Assembly: GCA_900315975.1 (NCBI GenBank)
Contig: ONBA01000013.1
Span: 1 to 60,256, forward strand
Reading direction: 5' to 3'
Origin: an uncultured Ruminococcus sp.
GTDB taxonomy: Bacteria > Bacillota_A > Clostridia > Oscillospirales > Ruminococcaceae
DNA: 60,256 nt
This document shows positions 51,546-60,256 of this stretch, in pieces. Made by a program: the position numbers and the translations under genes. Each line of letters opens with the position of its first letter. The first letter of the stretch is position 1. The notes below the pieces were generated by a model. That model did not search any database, was not told where the DNA came from, and saw only the letters and a program-made list of their open reading frames with translations.

Positions 51546-54329
51546 ATGAAGAACGGCGTTTTCAAGCGCGTGTTAAGTACTGCTCTTGCTGGCTTCTTAG
51601 CTATCACGTCTACCTCGTTCGTGGCTAAAGACCTTACCACGAATGCGGCGAAGGTGCTTCAGACAAGTCCGGGCCACACGCAGGAAACCGGTACCTACAA
51701 TGGTTACCATCATGAGATCTGGCAGGCAGACACACCTAATTCATCAACTATGACGCTTGCTGATAACGGAGGCGGATTCAGCACAAGCTGGAAATGCGGT
51801 CCGAACGGCTCAAGAGGAAACTTCCTTGCACGCCGCGGTCTCTTCTACGGACTCAATAACCCGAAACACTGGCAGGATTACGGTGGATTCTCCTGTGACT
51901 TCGACTGTGAATGGTCGGCAGGTTCTTCAGGTAATTCACGTATCTGTATCTACGGCTGGACTCAGAATCCTCTCGTTGAGTTCTATATCATCGAGGACTG
52001 GAAAAACTGGCGTCCTACATCAAACAACGCTAAGCAGGTTACGATCGACGGAAGCGTTTACGATGTTTTCACTAACCCGATGAACTCTTACACTATCGAA
52101 GGAAACAAGGCGTTCACACAGTATATCAGTGTTCGCCGCAACACAAGAACAAAAGGAACTATAAGCGTTTCCGAGCACTTCAAGGCTTGGGAATCATTAG
52201 GTATGAAAATGGGCGGTCTCTACGAAGTTGCTTTCAATGTTGAAGGCTGGGAGAGTGACGGCCAGGCAAACGTTAAGACAAACACAATGAAAACCGGTAA
52301 AATAGATCCCGTTCCTGATCCGGTGCCTGAAAAGCTCCCTGAGCCCGATGCAAACGGCGATTACAAATCAGAAGGCTTTGATTCCGGTAAGGGCGATTTC
52401 TCCGGAAGAGGAGATGCAACTGTTTCAGTTGATAACAAGAACTACTACGACGGTCAGGGATCTCTCAAGATCACAGACAGAGGCGATTACTGGCACGGCG
52501 GTTCGATCTCACTCAGTTCTTCTGACTTCATTCCCGGTCAGACATACAGCATCAGTGCTGCTGCTCTTCAGAAGAGCGGAGCTGCTACAGACCTCAAGCT
52601 CACTCTTGAGTATACCGGAGACAGCGGTCAGGACTGGATGGAGATAGCTTCAGCAGAAGCAAAGAGCGGTGAGTGGACAAAGCTTGAGAACACAAAGTTC
52701 ACAGTTCCCTCAGGTGCTTCCGAAATGTCTATCTACCTCGAAGCTCCCGACAGCCTTACAGATCTTTGGCTCGATTCCTTCAAGATCTCTAAGGAAGGCA
52801 AGTCTTCATCAGTAACAACAGGCAGCGGTACAGTTGACGGTTCAGGTTCTGTAGCTCCTACAACAACTGCAAACGGTCAGACTATCCCCACTGTTACAAC
52901 TACTAAGACCCCCGGAACAAGCAACGGCAACTGGAACAAGCAGAATGCAGGTCTCAAGAATGTATTCTCCAAGTACTACAGAGTTGGTACAGCAGTTTCA
53001 GCAAACGAAGTTGGCAAGAACCCTGATTTCATCATCAAGCACTTCAATTCTATAACTCCTGAGAACGAACTCAAGCCCGATCAGATCCTTGATCAGTCAG
53101 CTTCAAAGGCAAGCGGCAACAACGTTAATCCTCAGGTAAAACTCGGCTGGGGCGCTAAGGCTATCCTTGACTTCGCAGCTAAGAACAATATCCCTGTAAG
53201 AGGTCACACTCTTGTATGGCACAGCCAGACTCCTACATGGCTCTTCAAAGAAAACTTCGACGATAACGGTGCTATGGTTTCTAAGGACATTATGAACCAG
53301 CGTATCGATAACTACATCAAGAACGTATTCACAACACTCAAGAAGGAATATCCTACAGTTCAGTTCTATGCATATGACGTAGCTAATGAGTGCTTCGCTG
53401 ACGGACAGCCCGGCGGACTCAGAAAGGCTGGCTGGAACTGGCAGGGCGGCGAGTCTCCGTGGAACCTCGTTTACGGCGACGACAGCTACCTCGAGGTTGC
53501 ATTCACAGCAGCAAGAAAATATGCTCCTGAGGGATGCCAGCTTTACTACAACGATTACAACGAGTACGAGGACCCCAAGATGTCTAACATCTACAACCTC
53601 GTTTCAAAGCTCTATAAGAAGGGCATCCTCGATGGTGTTGGTATGCAGTCACACCTCGACACAAATTACCCCAGTGCTTCACAATATCAGAAGGCACTCG
53701 ACAAGTATTCAAGCATCGGCTGCGCAATCGAAGTAACAGAGCTTGACGTTACTTGCACAAACGAGTCTACACAGGGCGCTTACTACGGCGATATCGTAAA
53801 GGCTATCAAGAATTGTGACAAGGTAAACTCACTCACATTCTGGGGCACTAACGACGGTATGAGCTGGAGAGGCGAAAAGAATCCTCTTCCTTTCGACAGA
53901 AGCTACAACGGCAAGGCTGCTTACAATTCTATCATCAGTCTTGTAAACGAGAGCGAGTACGGCGATGGTTACGCAGCAGGCGGTATCAATCAGCAGCCCC
54001 AGACTACAGCTCCTCAGACTACAGCTTCTGTAGTAACAACAACTACTACAACCGCACCTACACCTTCAAACATAAGCTACGGCGATGTTAACCTTGACAA
54101 GGAAATCACTATCGCAGACGCAGTTGCTATCCTCCAGTTCCTCGGAAACAAGGATAAGTATAAGCTCAGCGATGAATCAAAGGCAAATGGTGACGTATTC
54201 AATACCGGCGACGGTCTTACAGCAAACGATGCTCTGACAATTCAGAAATATGATGCTGGTCTCGTTACAAAACTCCCTGTAAGTGTTATGCAGGGATATG
54301 TAACGGGTGAAAAAAAAATAACCCAGTGA
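51546..54329 (+). CDS. Xylanase: GH11-CBM22-GH10-dockerin
   Basis: A 927-residue cellulosomal xylanase. Signal peptide, then GH11 (about 35-245) with catalytic Glu in NPLVEFYIIEDW and in VSEHFKAW. A CBM22-type module (about 270-410) follows, then a Thr-rich linker. GH10 (about 460-800) has ITPENELKPD, HTLVWHSQ, acid/base Glu in YDVANECF and nucleophile Glu in VTELDV. The dockerin (about 835-915; GDVNLDKEITIADAVAI, NTGDGLTANDALTI) is nearly at the end. The frame stops at TGA after an A9 run; a -1 shift there continues into CBM22-CE4. I chose ATG 51546 (the ATG at 51537 is too close to GAGG). The order matches my memory of multidomain R. flavefaciens enzymes such as XynB. Confidence 0.94.
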   Translation: MKNGVFKRVLSTALAGFLAITSTSFVAKDLTTNAAKVLQTSPGHTQETGTYNGYHHEIWQADTPNSSTMTLADNGGGFSTSWKCGPNGSRGNFLARRGLFYGLNNPKHWQDYGGFSCDFDCEWSAGSSGNSRICIYGWTQNPLVEFYIIEDWKNWRPTSNNAKQVTIDGSVYDVFTNPMNSYTIEGNKAFTQYISVRRNTRTKGTISVSEHFKAWESLGMKMGGLYEVAFNVEGWESDGQANVKTNTMKTGKIDPVPDPVPEKLPEPDANGDYKSEGFDSGKGDFSGRGDATVSVDNKNYYDGQGSLKITDRGDYWHGGSISLSSSDFIPGQTYSISAAALQKSGAATDLKLTLEYTGDSGQDWMEIASAEAKSGEWTKLENTKFTVPSGASEMSIYLEAPDSLTDLWLDSFKISKEGKSSSVTTGSGTVDGSGSVAPTTTANGQTIPTVTTTKTPGTSNGNWNKQNAGLKNVFSKYYRVGTAVSANEVGKNPDFIIKHFNSITPENELKPDQILDQSASKASGNNVNPQVKLGWGAKAILDFAAKNNIPVRGHTLVWHSQTPTWLFKENFDDNGAMVSKDIMNQRIDNYIKNVFTTLKKEYPTVQFYAYDVANECFADGQPGGLRKAGWNWQGGESPWNLVYGDDSYLEVAFTAARKYAPEGCQLYYNDYNEYEDPKMSNIYNLVSKLYKKGILDGVGMQSHLDTNYPSASQYQKALDKYSSIGCAIEVTELDVTCTNESTQGAYYGDIVKAIKNCDKVNSLTFWGTNDGMSWRGEKNPLPFDRSYNGKAAYNSIISLVNESEYGDGYAAGGINQQPQTTAPQTTASVVTTTTTTAPTPSNISYGDVNLDKEITIADAVAILQFLGNKDKYKLSDESKANGDVFNTGDGLTANDALTIQKYDAGLVTKLPVSVMQGYVTGEKKITQ
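54309..54329 (+). other. Slippery A9 run joining xylanase and esterase frames
   Basis: G followed by nine A (54310-54318), then TAACCCAGTGA. Frame 0 reads GAA AAA AAA ATA ACC CAG TGA. A -1 slip reads AAT AAC CCA GTG ACA and enters the esterase frame. The A-run contains A AAA AAA heptamers and is long enough for polymerase slippage. Confidence 0.7.
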
Positions 54330-55549
54330 CAACTACGGTTGCTACAAATGCACCTGTTATCACAACTACAGCTGCTCCCAAGGCTGAGTCATTCATAAAT
54401 GACACTTTCGAGTCAGGAGCAGGCAAGTGGTCAGCAAGAGGCGACAGCGTTTCTATCGACTCTGAGAGCGGCAGCTACTACAGCGGCAGCAAGTGCGTAA
54501 AGGTTTCAGGCCGTACAGAGGGCTGGAACGGTATCTCCTACACACTCGGCAGCGAGTTCAAGGCAGGTAATTCCTACAGCTTCTCCGCAGCAGTAATGCA
54601 GGCAAGCGGTTCAACAGAAGAGGTTCGTCTCTCTCTCCAGTTCACAGATTCTACAGGCAAAACAGACTATGCTCATATCGCAACTGCTGATGCAGCAGAC
54701 AAGACATGGACAAAGCTTGAAAACACATCTTATACTATCCCCGCAGGTGCTACTGACCTCGTTCTCTACGTTGAGACTGCTGAAAGTACTTGTGACCTCT
54801 ATGTTGACAGCATTTCAGCCGGCACAGAAGGTATCAAGGCTGATATAACAACAGGCGGCGGAAAAGTCGGCGAGATAAAGGCTCCTACACCTAAGACTGA
54901 CGGAAGTGTTGATACTTCATGGATCGACCCCAGCAAGCCTATGGTTGCTATAAGCTTCGACGACGGTACAAGAGATCCTTCACAGGAGAAGAGAATCATT
55001 GACGCACTCAAGAAGAACGGCTTCCACGCTACATTCTTCTATGTCGGCAACTGGATCACAAGCCCTGAAACAGTTCGGTACGCTTTCCAGAACGGCAACG
55101 AGATCGCTAACCACACAACTACACATCCTTACCTTTCAAAAATTTCCTCTTCTGAGGTTCGCAGCGAGTTCGATCAGACTCATGCAAAACTCAAGAGCAT
55201 AATAGGTACTGAGCCTTCCAAGCTTATGAGACTTCCTTATCTCGATAGCAATGCTAACGTTCAGAAGACACTCTATGATGTTCCACTTATCAGCTGTGCA
55301 ATTGATACAAAGGACTGGAATGGTGCTTCAAAGGATCAGATAGTTAACACTATCAAGTCTAACATGAGCAACGGAAACCTCAGAAACTCAATAGTTCTCT
55401 GCCATGAGAATTATTCCACAACAGCAAGCGCTATGGAAGAAGTTCTTCCCTACCTCAAGTCACAGGGCTGGCAGGTAGTGACCATCTCTGAGATGTTTGC
55501 CGTAAACGGCAAGAGCCTCAACGGCGGTCAGGTTTACACACGCTGCTGA
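54326..55549 (+). CDS. CBM22-CE4 acetylxylan esterase part, out of frame with the xylanase
   Basis: About 407 residues. A Thr-rich linker comes first, then a second CBM22-type module (about 20-165), then a CE4 / NodB polysaccharide deacetylase domain (about 200-395). CE4 motifs are complete: FDDGT (metal Asp), HTTTHPYL (His pair), RLPYLDSN, DTKDWNG and IVLCHE. No ribosome site or signal peptide precedes the only possible start (GTG 54326), so it is probably made only as a C-terminal extension of the xylanase by a -1 slip at the A9 run. Alternatively the sequence has lost one A and the gene is one frame. The domain would remove acetyl groups from xylan, helping the xylanases. Confidence 0.9.
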   Translation: MTTTVATNAPVITTTAAPKAESFINDTFESGAGKWSARGDSVSIDSESGSYYSGSKCVKVSGRTEGWNGISYTLGSEFKAGNSYSFSAAVMQASGSTEEVRLSLQFTDSTGKTDYAHIATADAADKTWTKLENTSYTIPAGATDLVLYVETAESTCDLYVDSISAGTEGIKADITTGGGKVGEIKAPTPKTDGSVDTSWIDPSKPMVAISFDDGTRDPSQEKRIIDALKKNGFHATFFYVGNWITSPETVRYAFQNGNEIANHTTTHPYLSKISSSEVRSEFDQTHAKLKSIIGTEPSKLMRLPYLDSNANVQKTLYDVPLISCAIDTKDWNGASKDQIVNTIKSNMSNGNLRNSIVLCHENYSTTASAMEEVLPYLKSQGWQVVTISEMFAVNGKSLNGGQVYTRC

Positions 55550-55599
55550 TAATTAATCAAGATAGCTTCACATTCTGATTATCCCCAAATTTCCCTGAA

Positions 55600-55629
55600 G
55601 AAACAGTCGGTTCGTCCGGCTGTTTTTTC
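55600..55629 (+). terminator. Terminator after the xylanase/esterase gene
   Basis: AACAGTCGG-TTCG-TCCGGCTGTT with one mismatch, followed by a T-run. The rest of 55550-55821 is AT-rich and holds no gene; a TATACT at about 55757 may be the -10 of htrA. Confidence 0.7.
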
Positions 55630-55821
55630 TTTATGCACGTAAAATATGTGATAGATTTATTATAGGCAATTTCACAAAGCTGTCATACGTGTGAAAATTC
55701 TTACACAGGATATTACCTAAAAAACTACATTCACTCCAAAACTATTTCACATAGCACCGGTATACTATACTCAGAGGTCAAGGAAAAGACCTGAAATATA
55801 CTGAAAAGGAACGTGAATGAA

Positions 55822-57147
55822 ATGAGAGAATATAATTACGATGTTGAAGAGGTAAAAGAGGAAACTACCGGTGATTACAACGGTTTCAGCACTGACGGAG
55901 GTTCGCCTAAAAAGCCTAAGAAGCATACAGCACTTAAAATAGTGGCTTCACTCATGGCTATGACTTTGGTTTCGGCAGGTTCTATCGGAGTTTACAGTCA
56001 GGTTGAGAAATATGTTAAAAATACATCTGATGCTTCCACTGAGGCGACTGAGGAATCAGCCGCTGAGAGTGCAATTGAAGTCGAGAAAGTCGGACTTATA
56101 AAGACTGAAAAAACTGACAGCGACGAAATGAAAACTGAGGATATCGTTGATAAGCTTCTTCCGTCTGTTGTCGGTGTAGAGTCGAAGTTTACAGTCACTC
56201 AGGAGAATAACGGCGGCTTCTATTTCGGATTTGACCCGTTCGGCGGTCAGCAACAGCAGCAGCCTTCAACATATTCCGCTACAGGAACAGGTACAGGTGT
56301 TGTTATAACTGAGAATGGCTACATTGTAACAAATGCTCACGTTATCTACGACAGTGAACACGGGGCAGGCGAGGCTGAAAGTGTTTCTGTAATTCTCAGC
56401 GATGAGAAAAACTACGATGCTGAAATTATTGGTTATGATACCGACTGTGATATTGCGGTCCTGAAAATAAAGGCAGAGGGTCTTACTGCCGCTGAATTCG
56501 GCGACAGCGATAAACTCCGCCTCGGACAGTCTGTTATCGCTATCGGCAATCCGCTCGGTTTCGACCTCATGGACACTGTTACAGGCGGTATGGTTTCAGG
56601 TATCAACAGAAATATCACTATCAACGACAAGGCTATGAACCTTATTCAGACCGATGCCGCTATCAACAGCGGTAACTCCGGCGGTCCTCTTATCAATAAG
56701 AGCGGTCAGGTTATAGGTATAAACTCGTCTAAGATGTCTTCAACTTATTCCGGCGAGGCTTCAATTGAGGGTATTGGATTCGCTATCCCGTCAAATGAAG
56801 TGTCATCTATCGTTGACGACATTATGAAGTACGGATACGTTACCGGTAAACCTCAGCTTGGTATCAGCTGTCAGGACGTTACTGAAATTATCGCTCAGAT
56901 GTTCAATCTGCCGCAGGGTGTTTATGTAACCGCAGTTTCTGAAGGCAGTGCCGCTGATAAAGCCGGTATCAAGTCCGGAGACGTTATCACTGCTGTTGAA
57001 GGTAAGGAGATAAAAACTTCTGAGGAACTCAATGCTCAGAAAAATCTCCACTCAGCCGGAGACGAAATCGAACTTACTCTCACAAGAGAAGGAAAGGAGA
57101 AAACTGTTAAGGTCACTCTTGATGAGGTCAAGAATAAAAATAAGTAA
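55822..57147 (+). CDS. HtrA/DegP-like membrane serine protease
   Basis: A 441-residue quality-control protease. A cytoplasmic acidic/Lys-rich segment (1-45) is followed by one membrane helix (about 46-65) and a trypsin-like domain with His in TNAHVIYD, Asp in DTDCDIAVLKI and Ser in GNSGGPL. A PDZ domain ends it (about 345-435; GVYVTAVSEGSAADKAGIKSGDVI). The Gln-rich loop (GGQQQQQPS) after the first strand is like the LA loop. I chose ATG 55822; a GTG at 55813 is too close to AAGGA. Located outside the membrane, it should degrade misfolded secreted proteins, useful for a heavy secretor of cellulosome parts. Confidence 0.95.
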   Translation: MREYNYDVEEVKEETTGDYNGFSTDGGSPKKPKKHTALKIVASLMAMTLVSAGSIGVYSQVEKYVKNTSDASTEATEESAAESAIEVEKVGLIKTEKTDSDEMKTEDIVDKLLPSVVGVESKFTVTQENNGGFYFGFDPFGGQQQQQPSTYSATGTGTGVVITENGYIVTNAHVIYDSEHGAGEAESVSVILSDEKNYDAEIIGYDTDCDIAVLKIKAEGLTAAEFGDSDKLRLGQSVIAIGNPLGFDLMDTVTGGMVSGINRNITINDKAMNLIQTDAAINSGNSGGPLINKSGQVIGINSSKMSSTYSGEASIEGIGFAIPSNEVSSIVDDIMKYGYVTGKPQLGISCQDVTEIIAQMFNLPQGVYVTAVSEGSAADKAGIKSGDVITAVEGKEIKTSEELNAQKNLHSAGDEIELTLTREGKEKTVKVTLDEVKNKNK

Positions 57148-57160
57148 GTAATGCCCATAA

Positions 57161-57199
57161 GCGTCCGGTGAGTAATGAGTACTTGCCGGACGCTTTTTT
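57161..57199 (+). terminator. Terminator of the HtrA-like gene
   Basis: GCGTCCGG and CCGGACGC pair around a 16-17-base loop and are followed by T6. Confidence 0.85.
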
Positions 57200-57200
57200 G

Positions 57201-57229
57201 TTGACTTTGGCAGAGTAATGGGGTATAAT
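57201..57229 (+). promoter_or_regulatory. Promoter of the flavin-reductase-like gene
   Basis: TTGACT (57201-57206), 17 bases, TATAAT (57224-57229), directly after the preceding terminator. Confidence 0.8.
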
Positions 57230-57260
57230 GGTAGTAATATTTTTTAAGGAGACTTTGCAT

Positions 57261-57803
57261 ATGAATGCTTTGGTTATTAATTGCAGTCCGGTGAAAAATG
57301 GTGCTACTGCTTTGATAGTAAGCACGATTTCAGATAAGATATCAGAACGCTTTCAGACAAAAAGTATTTGTATCGGAGATTTTGATTTCGGATTCTGCAA
57401 AGGGTGTCGGACTTGCCATAATACGGCAAGATGTATTCAGCATGATGACGTTTCTGAGATAATGAAACTTTTTGAATGGGCGGATATAATAGTTTCTGTT
57501 TCTCCTTCCTATTGGGCTGACGTACCCGGACAGTTTAAGGCTTTCATAGACAGGTGCACTCCGTGGTGTAATACTCACGTGCCTCATGCTTCGCTCAGCA
57601 GTGGGAAAAGAGGGTATTCTGTTGCACTGCGAACAGGTCCGAATATGAAAGAGTGCGAGAGAATTATCGGCACTATAGAGCATTTTTACGGTCACCTCGA
57701 AATTGAATGCTGTGGAAGTCTCGGTCTTTGTTCAATAGAGTATAAAGATAATGTTCAGTCTCGAATGAACGAAATACTTGAGTTTTGTAACCGGATTTCA
57801 TGA
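57261..57803 (+). CDS. NADPH-dependent FMN reductase-like flavoprotein
   Basis: A 180-residue flavodoxin-fold protein. NCSPVKNGATALIV near the N-terminus binds the FMN phosphate, GFCKGCRTCHNTARC is the Cys-rich loop of the iron-sulfur-flavoprotein-like group, and SPSYWADVPGQFKAFIDRC is the isoalloxazine region. It would reduce flavins or quinone-like compounds with NAD(P)H; the electron partner is not known. I chose ATG 57261, behind AAGGAG. The DinB-like gene follows 13 bases later. Confidence 0.88.
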   Translation: MNALVINCSPVKNGATALIVSTISDKISERFQTKSICIGDFDFGFCKGCRTCHNTARCIQHDDVSEIMKLFEWADIIVSVSPSYWADVPGQFKAFIDRCTPWCNTHVPHASLSSGKRGYSVALRTGPNMKECERIIGTIEHFYGHLEIECCGSLGLCSIEYKDNVQSRMNEILEFCNRIS

Positions 57804-57816
57804 GCGGGGGAGTAGT

Positions 57817-58473
57817 ATGAATAAGGAATGGTCTGAATTAAATAAAACTATGCAGGCTGAACTCAAAAAACGTGATTCCTTCAGCAACGGTATAAAAACT
57901 CTTTTTGAACTCCGTGAAAAACTTATGCAGGTAATCCTGTCGTTCAGGACTGAACTGTCAAGAGCAGACTTTAATGCTATACCCTTTATCAATGCTGATG
58001 GGTACCACTCAAAAACTATTGCATATTCACTTTGGCATATCTTCCGCATTGAGGATATTGTCGCCCATACTCTCATAAACAATGATGAGCAGGTTTTCTT
58101 TTCGGGCAGTTTTCAGAACCGTATCGGTTCTCCAATCATAACTACCGGAAACGAACTTGTGAAATACCAAATCACTGACTTCTCTGATATGCTTAACCTT
58201 GATGAACTATATTCGTATATTCGGGAAGTCCGGACGTCTACGGAAGAAATATTGAGTAGCATGTCTTACGATGCATCAAAATCGAAAGTCCCTCCGGAAC
58301 GTAAAGCAGTCCTTCAATCACTGAATGTTGTAAGCAGTGCTGAAAATTCTTCTTGGCTTGTTGACTATTGGTGCGCTAAAGACGTTGCCGGTCTGATTAA
58401 AATGCCTTTTTCACGTCACTGGATTATGCACATCGAAGCCTGTTTGCGCATAAAAAATAAGTTGAAGTGCTAA
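57817..58473 (+). CDS. DinB-like protein
   Basis: A 218-residue four-helix protein resembling the DinB/YfiT metal-binding family. The His of SLWHIFRIEDIVAH (about 80-93) and of HWIMHIEAC near the end match the three-His nickel/zinc site. Members include thiol-dependent transferases (bacillithiol or mycothiol users) and damage-induced proteins; the role cannot be told. I chose ATG 57817, behind GCGGGGGAG. It is probably cotranscribed with the flavoprotein. Confidence 0.8.
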   Translation: MNKEWSELNKTMQAELKKRDSFSNGIKTLFELREKLMQVILSFRTELSRADFNAIPFINADGYHSKTIAYSLWHIFRIEDIVAHTLINNDEQVFFSGSFQNRIGSPIITTGNELVKYQITDFSDMLNLDELYSYIREVRTSTEEILSSMSYDASKSKVPPERKAVLQSLNVVSSAENSSWLVDYWCAKDVAGLIKMPFSRHWIMHIEACLRIKNKLKC

Positions 58474-58520
58474 TAAAAGTTACAATATTAAGTTAAAATA
58501 AAAAAATATATATTCAGGTG

Positions 58521-58549
58521 TTGACATTGCGTACTCACTGTGATATAAT
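58521..58549 (+). promoter_or_regulatory. Consensus promoter of initiator tRNA
   Basis: TTGACA (58521-58526), 17 bases, TATAAT (58544-58549): both boxes perfect, 28 bases before the tRNA. Confidence 0.9.
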
Positions 58550-58577
58550 AATATAGTCATATGACAAACATCTACAT

Positions 58578-58654
<77 letters not shown>

Positions 58655-58685
58655 TATTAGCATGACTAAAAGTATGACATGCAGG

Positions 58686-58712
58686 AAAAAGCCCGAAATA
58701 TCGGGCTTTTTT
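58686..58712 (+). terminator. Terminator of the tRNA
   Basis: AAAAAGCCCGA and TCGGGCTTTTT pair around AATA and end in extra T. Confidence 0.9.
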
Positions 58713-58777
58713 GCTACCCAAATTCCGAAATAATTCTTGAAAAAATGAGGGATGACATTGGGGTATTTTAGGCCTCT

Positions 58778-58792
58778 GGCTGGATTTGAACC
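58778..58792 (-). repeat. Inverted 15-base copy of the tRNA T-arm
   Basis: The minus strand reads GGTTCAAATCCAGCC, identical to 58630-58644 in the tRNA. Flanks do not continue the match, so it is a fragment, perhaps a recombination scar. Confidence 0.5.
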
Positions 58793-59078
58793 CTCACAAG
58801 GAAAAATTTTGGAGTGAATATAGGTCGAAATACAGGCAAATATCGATTTTCTCGGCAAAAAATAGTACACAAAGTTTCGGACTCGGTTTTAGTGGTTTTC
58901 ACGAAATGTGAAAACACTGGAATCGAGTCCTTTTTTGTTTCTACGAAAACCAAGTGATAGAAAACCTATCAGCGCATTGTGAGCCGTTTTTGACGGCATT
59001 GGTTGCAGTTCGGAAAACTACACCACCGAGATCAACAAAAGCCATTGTGAACGATTTGTGAGCCTCCTGTGGCAGATA
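58793..59078. other. Gene-free stretch after the tRNA
   Basis: No gene is supported. The antisense frame across the tRNA is the usual false ORF. The hairpin at 58879 is listed separately; otherwise nothing is recognised. Confidence 0.5.
58879..58937 (+). terminator. Long imperfect hairpin with T-run
   Basis: GGACTCGGTTTTAGTG... (58879-58902) pairs with ...CACTGGAATCGAGTCC (58908-58930) over about 23 positions with a few mismatches; loop GAAAT; then T6. It could be a strong terminator or the core of a small repeat element. Confidence 0.65.
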
Positions 59079-59109
59079 CATAGAAAGCAGATCACGCCTG
59101 CTTTCTATG
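59079..59109. promoter_or_regulatory. 12-bp perfect hairpin before the last full gene
   Basis: CATAGAAAGCAG (59079-59090) and CTGCTTTCTATG (59098-59109) with a 7-base loop. It sits just upstream of the ribosome site at about 59126, a place where an operator or RNA stem could control translation. Confidence 0.6.
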
Positions 59110-59137
59110 GAATAATTATGTAACAGGAGGAAAACAG

Positions 59138-60217
59138 ATGAACAAATTCTACATGAACGGTAAGCTGATACACAAGGCTTCCGATCACAACACAAAACGC
59201 TGTGAGGTTGAGAAATGGGTATTCCTTCCTCACTCCGACTTTGAAAGACTGAAAGCCAATCCATATCAGGAGCATGAGGCGATAACTGCCGCCAGGGATC
59301 TTATGTACGAGGACAAGGAGGCTTACCATTGCATAATGCTGCTTGACGAGTACTGTGAAGACGGACTGCTCATCGAGGCTGAAGGATTTGATTATCCTCG
59401 CCTTTCCATGTTCGTGCCTGATGCTAAGTCGATCTACGATAGGTACCAGACTTCCGAACCCGAACTGAAACTTCACGACATGATCAAGGATACTGTTGAA
59501 AAGATCACCGAACTTGCTCACACTGGCAAAACAGACTTCACATCAGCTGATATGATTGACATGGATGAGGTTGAGAGCCTTGTCAAAAATGCTATCATAC
59601 AGCAGCTCGCTCAGAGGGATGACATCTCTATGGCGAAGAACACAGATATCGGCGTAGACTTTCAGCCGGATATCCATGTTGAGGCAAAGGAACTCACAGA
59701 GCTGAAGTTCTATTGTCCCCTAAAGGTTCAGAGAGAGGTACAGCCTTCATTTGATGAAGATGAGAAAGAAGAATACTTCGACGATACAGAGGAACTTTCA
59801 GATCTCGAGGTGCTTGAGTACGAAAGTGAGATCAGCAGTGCTATTGAGGCATATAAGTGCGATGAGGAAGAAAACCGTGGAATAATGGCATATCTCGGGG
59901 ACAGAAAGCGTTTCGCAGATAAGGTCTACTCCATATTCCCCTCCGTTGAGAAGGTCGGCGACAGGCTCATGGGAGTGTTTACCTGCCAGATCTGTGGTGA
60001 ACTTGACAGCTACGAGTATGACGAATTGCTTCAGGAGCTCCGTGGACAAGCAAGTGATGGCTACTGCGAAGGGCTCGAGCAGCATGAGATCCATACTTCT
60101 GAGGGAGACATCTACGTCAGCTTCTACGATACCTGCGGTGCATGGGAGCTTATGACTGAGGAAGAAGTAAAGGCGGCTCCCGAATCACCATCCGAAGACG
60201 TCAGTATGAGAATGTGA
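59138..60217 (+). CDS. Hypothetical protein of mobile-element type (DUF6329-like end)
   Basis: A 359-residue acidic, soluble protein. Residues 1-100 start MNKFYMNGKLIHKASDHNTK. The middle is helical and very acidic. The last 100 residues (FTCQICGELDSYEYDELLQE, then GQASDGYCEGLEQHEI, then EGDIYVSFYD) match a C-terminal domain I recall as DUF6329 from conjugative elements of clostridia; the function is unknown. AGGAGG lies eight bases before the ATG. Codon use is more mixed than in the core genes. It suggests the start of a second accessory region. Confidence 0.78.
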   Translation: MNKFYMNGKLIHKASDHNTKRCEVEKWVFLPHSDFERLKANPYQEHEAITAARDLMYEDKEAYHCIMLLDEYCEDGLLIEAEGFDYPRLSMFVPDAKSIYDRYQTSEPELKLHDMIKDTVEKITELAHTGKTDFTSADMIDMDEVESLVKNAIIQQLAQRDDISMAKNTDIGVDFQPDIHVEAKELTELKFYCPLKVQREVQPSFDEDEKEEYFDDTEELSDLEVLEYESEISSAIEAYKCDEEENRGIMAYLGDRKRFADKVYSIFPSVEKVGDRLMGVFTCQICGELDSYEYDELLQELRGQASDGYCEGLEQHEIHTSEGDIYVSFYDTCGAWELMTEEEVKAAPESPSEDVSMRM

Positions 60218-60230
60218 GGTTAGAGAGTCT

Positions 60231-60256
60231 ATGATAAATGTTAATATACGATATAA
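60231..60256 (+). CDS. Partial CDS at right edge
   Basis: ATG at 60231 opens MINVNIRY and runs off the window, 13 bases after the previous stop. A GAGGTTAGAGAG stretch provides a weak ribosome site. Too short to identify. Confidence 0.35.

Overview
The window looks like a chromosomal segment of a cellulosome-producing, fibre-degrading Ruminococcus, most like R. flavefaciens. Five proteins carry paired calcium-binding dockerin repeats of the Ruminococcus type, next to a xylanase/esterase, pectate lyases and a family 5 glucanase. The housekeeping genes (polA, tsaD, purA, PPi-type phosphofructokinase, spore-related cotJA/cotJB and a BofA-like gene) fit a low-to-mid GC Firmicute. Nothing here was checked against a database; all calls come from reading the sequence.

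Region 1 (about 1-14.5 kb) is an accessory island. A possible insertion-sequence end lies at the left edge. A compact minus-strand operon of about ten genes (8387 down to 560) follows: two small Cys-rich proteins, a patatin-like lipase, a dynamin-like GTPase with a zinc ribbon, two coiled-coil proteins with amphipathic N-termini, a YidD-like membrane protein, a DUF4177-like protein and a membrane-anchored SH3b protein. To its right are a tyrosine integrase, a SLOG-type gene broken by one in-frame TAG and divergent from a small XRE regulator, an AlbA_2/Schlafen-type ATP-binding protein under a promoter with palindromic operators, and a large serine recombinase. The patatin-dynamin operon is the best candidate for an undescribed system: it encodes both a lipid-cutting and a membrane-remodelling enzyme and sits among recombinases.

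Region 2 (14.5-25 kb) holds cotJA/cotJB, a surface lipoprotein GH5 glucanase, a huge two-module pectate lyase with a dockerin, and a dockerin-bearing metallopeptidase-like protein. Region 3 (25-35.3 kb) is mostly core: phosphofructokinase, an ECF transporter S component (frameshifted), a PspA operon, a lipoprotein, tsaD-rimI-polA, a phosphoesterase and thrH. Region 4 (35.5-51 kb) mixes two more dockerin proteins (a double Cthe_2159-type beta-helix protein and a transglutaminase-like protein) with purA, a ROK regulator, a transporter, a Fur-family regulator, pyrimidine-nucleoside phosphorylase and a cluster of small hypothetical genes.

Region 5 (51-60 kb) starts with a GH11-CBM22-GH10-dockerin xylanase. 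An A9 run separates it, by a -1 frame change, from a CBM22-CE4 esterase. HtrA protease, a flavin reductase-like protein, a DinB-like protein and initiator tRNA-Met follow. Downstream of the tRNA, two long hairpins and a mobile-element-like gene suggest a second accessory region. Short palindromic repeats related to one another are scattered through the intergenic spaces of the core half.
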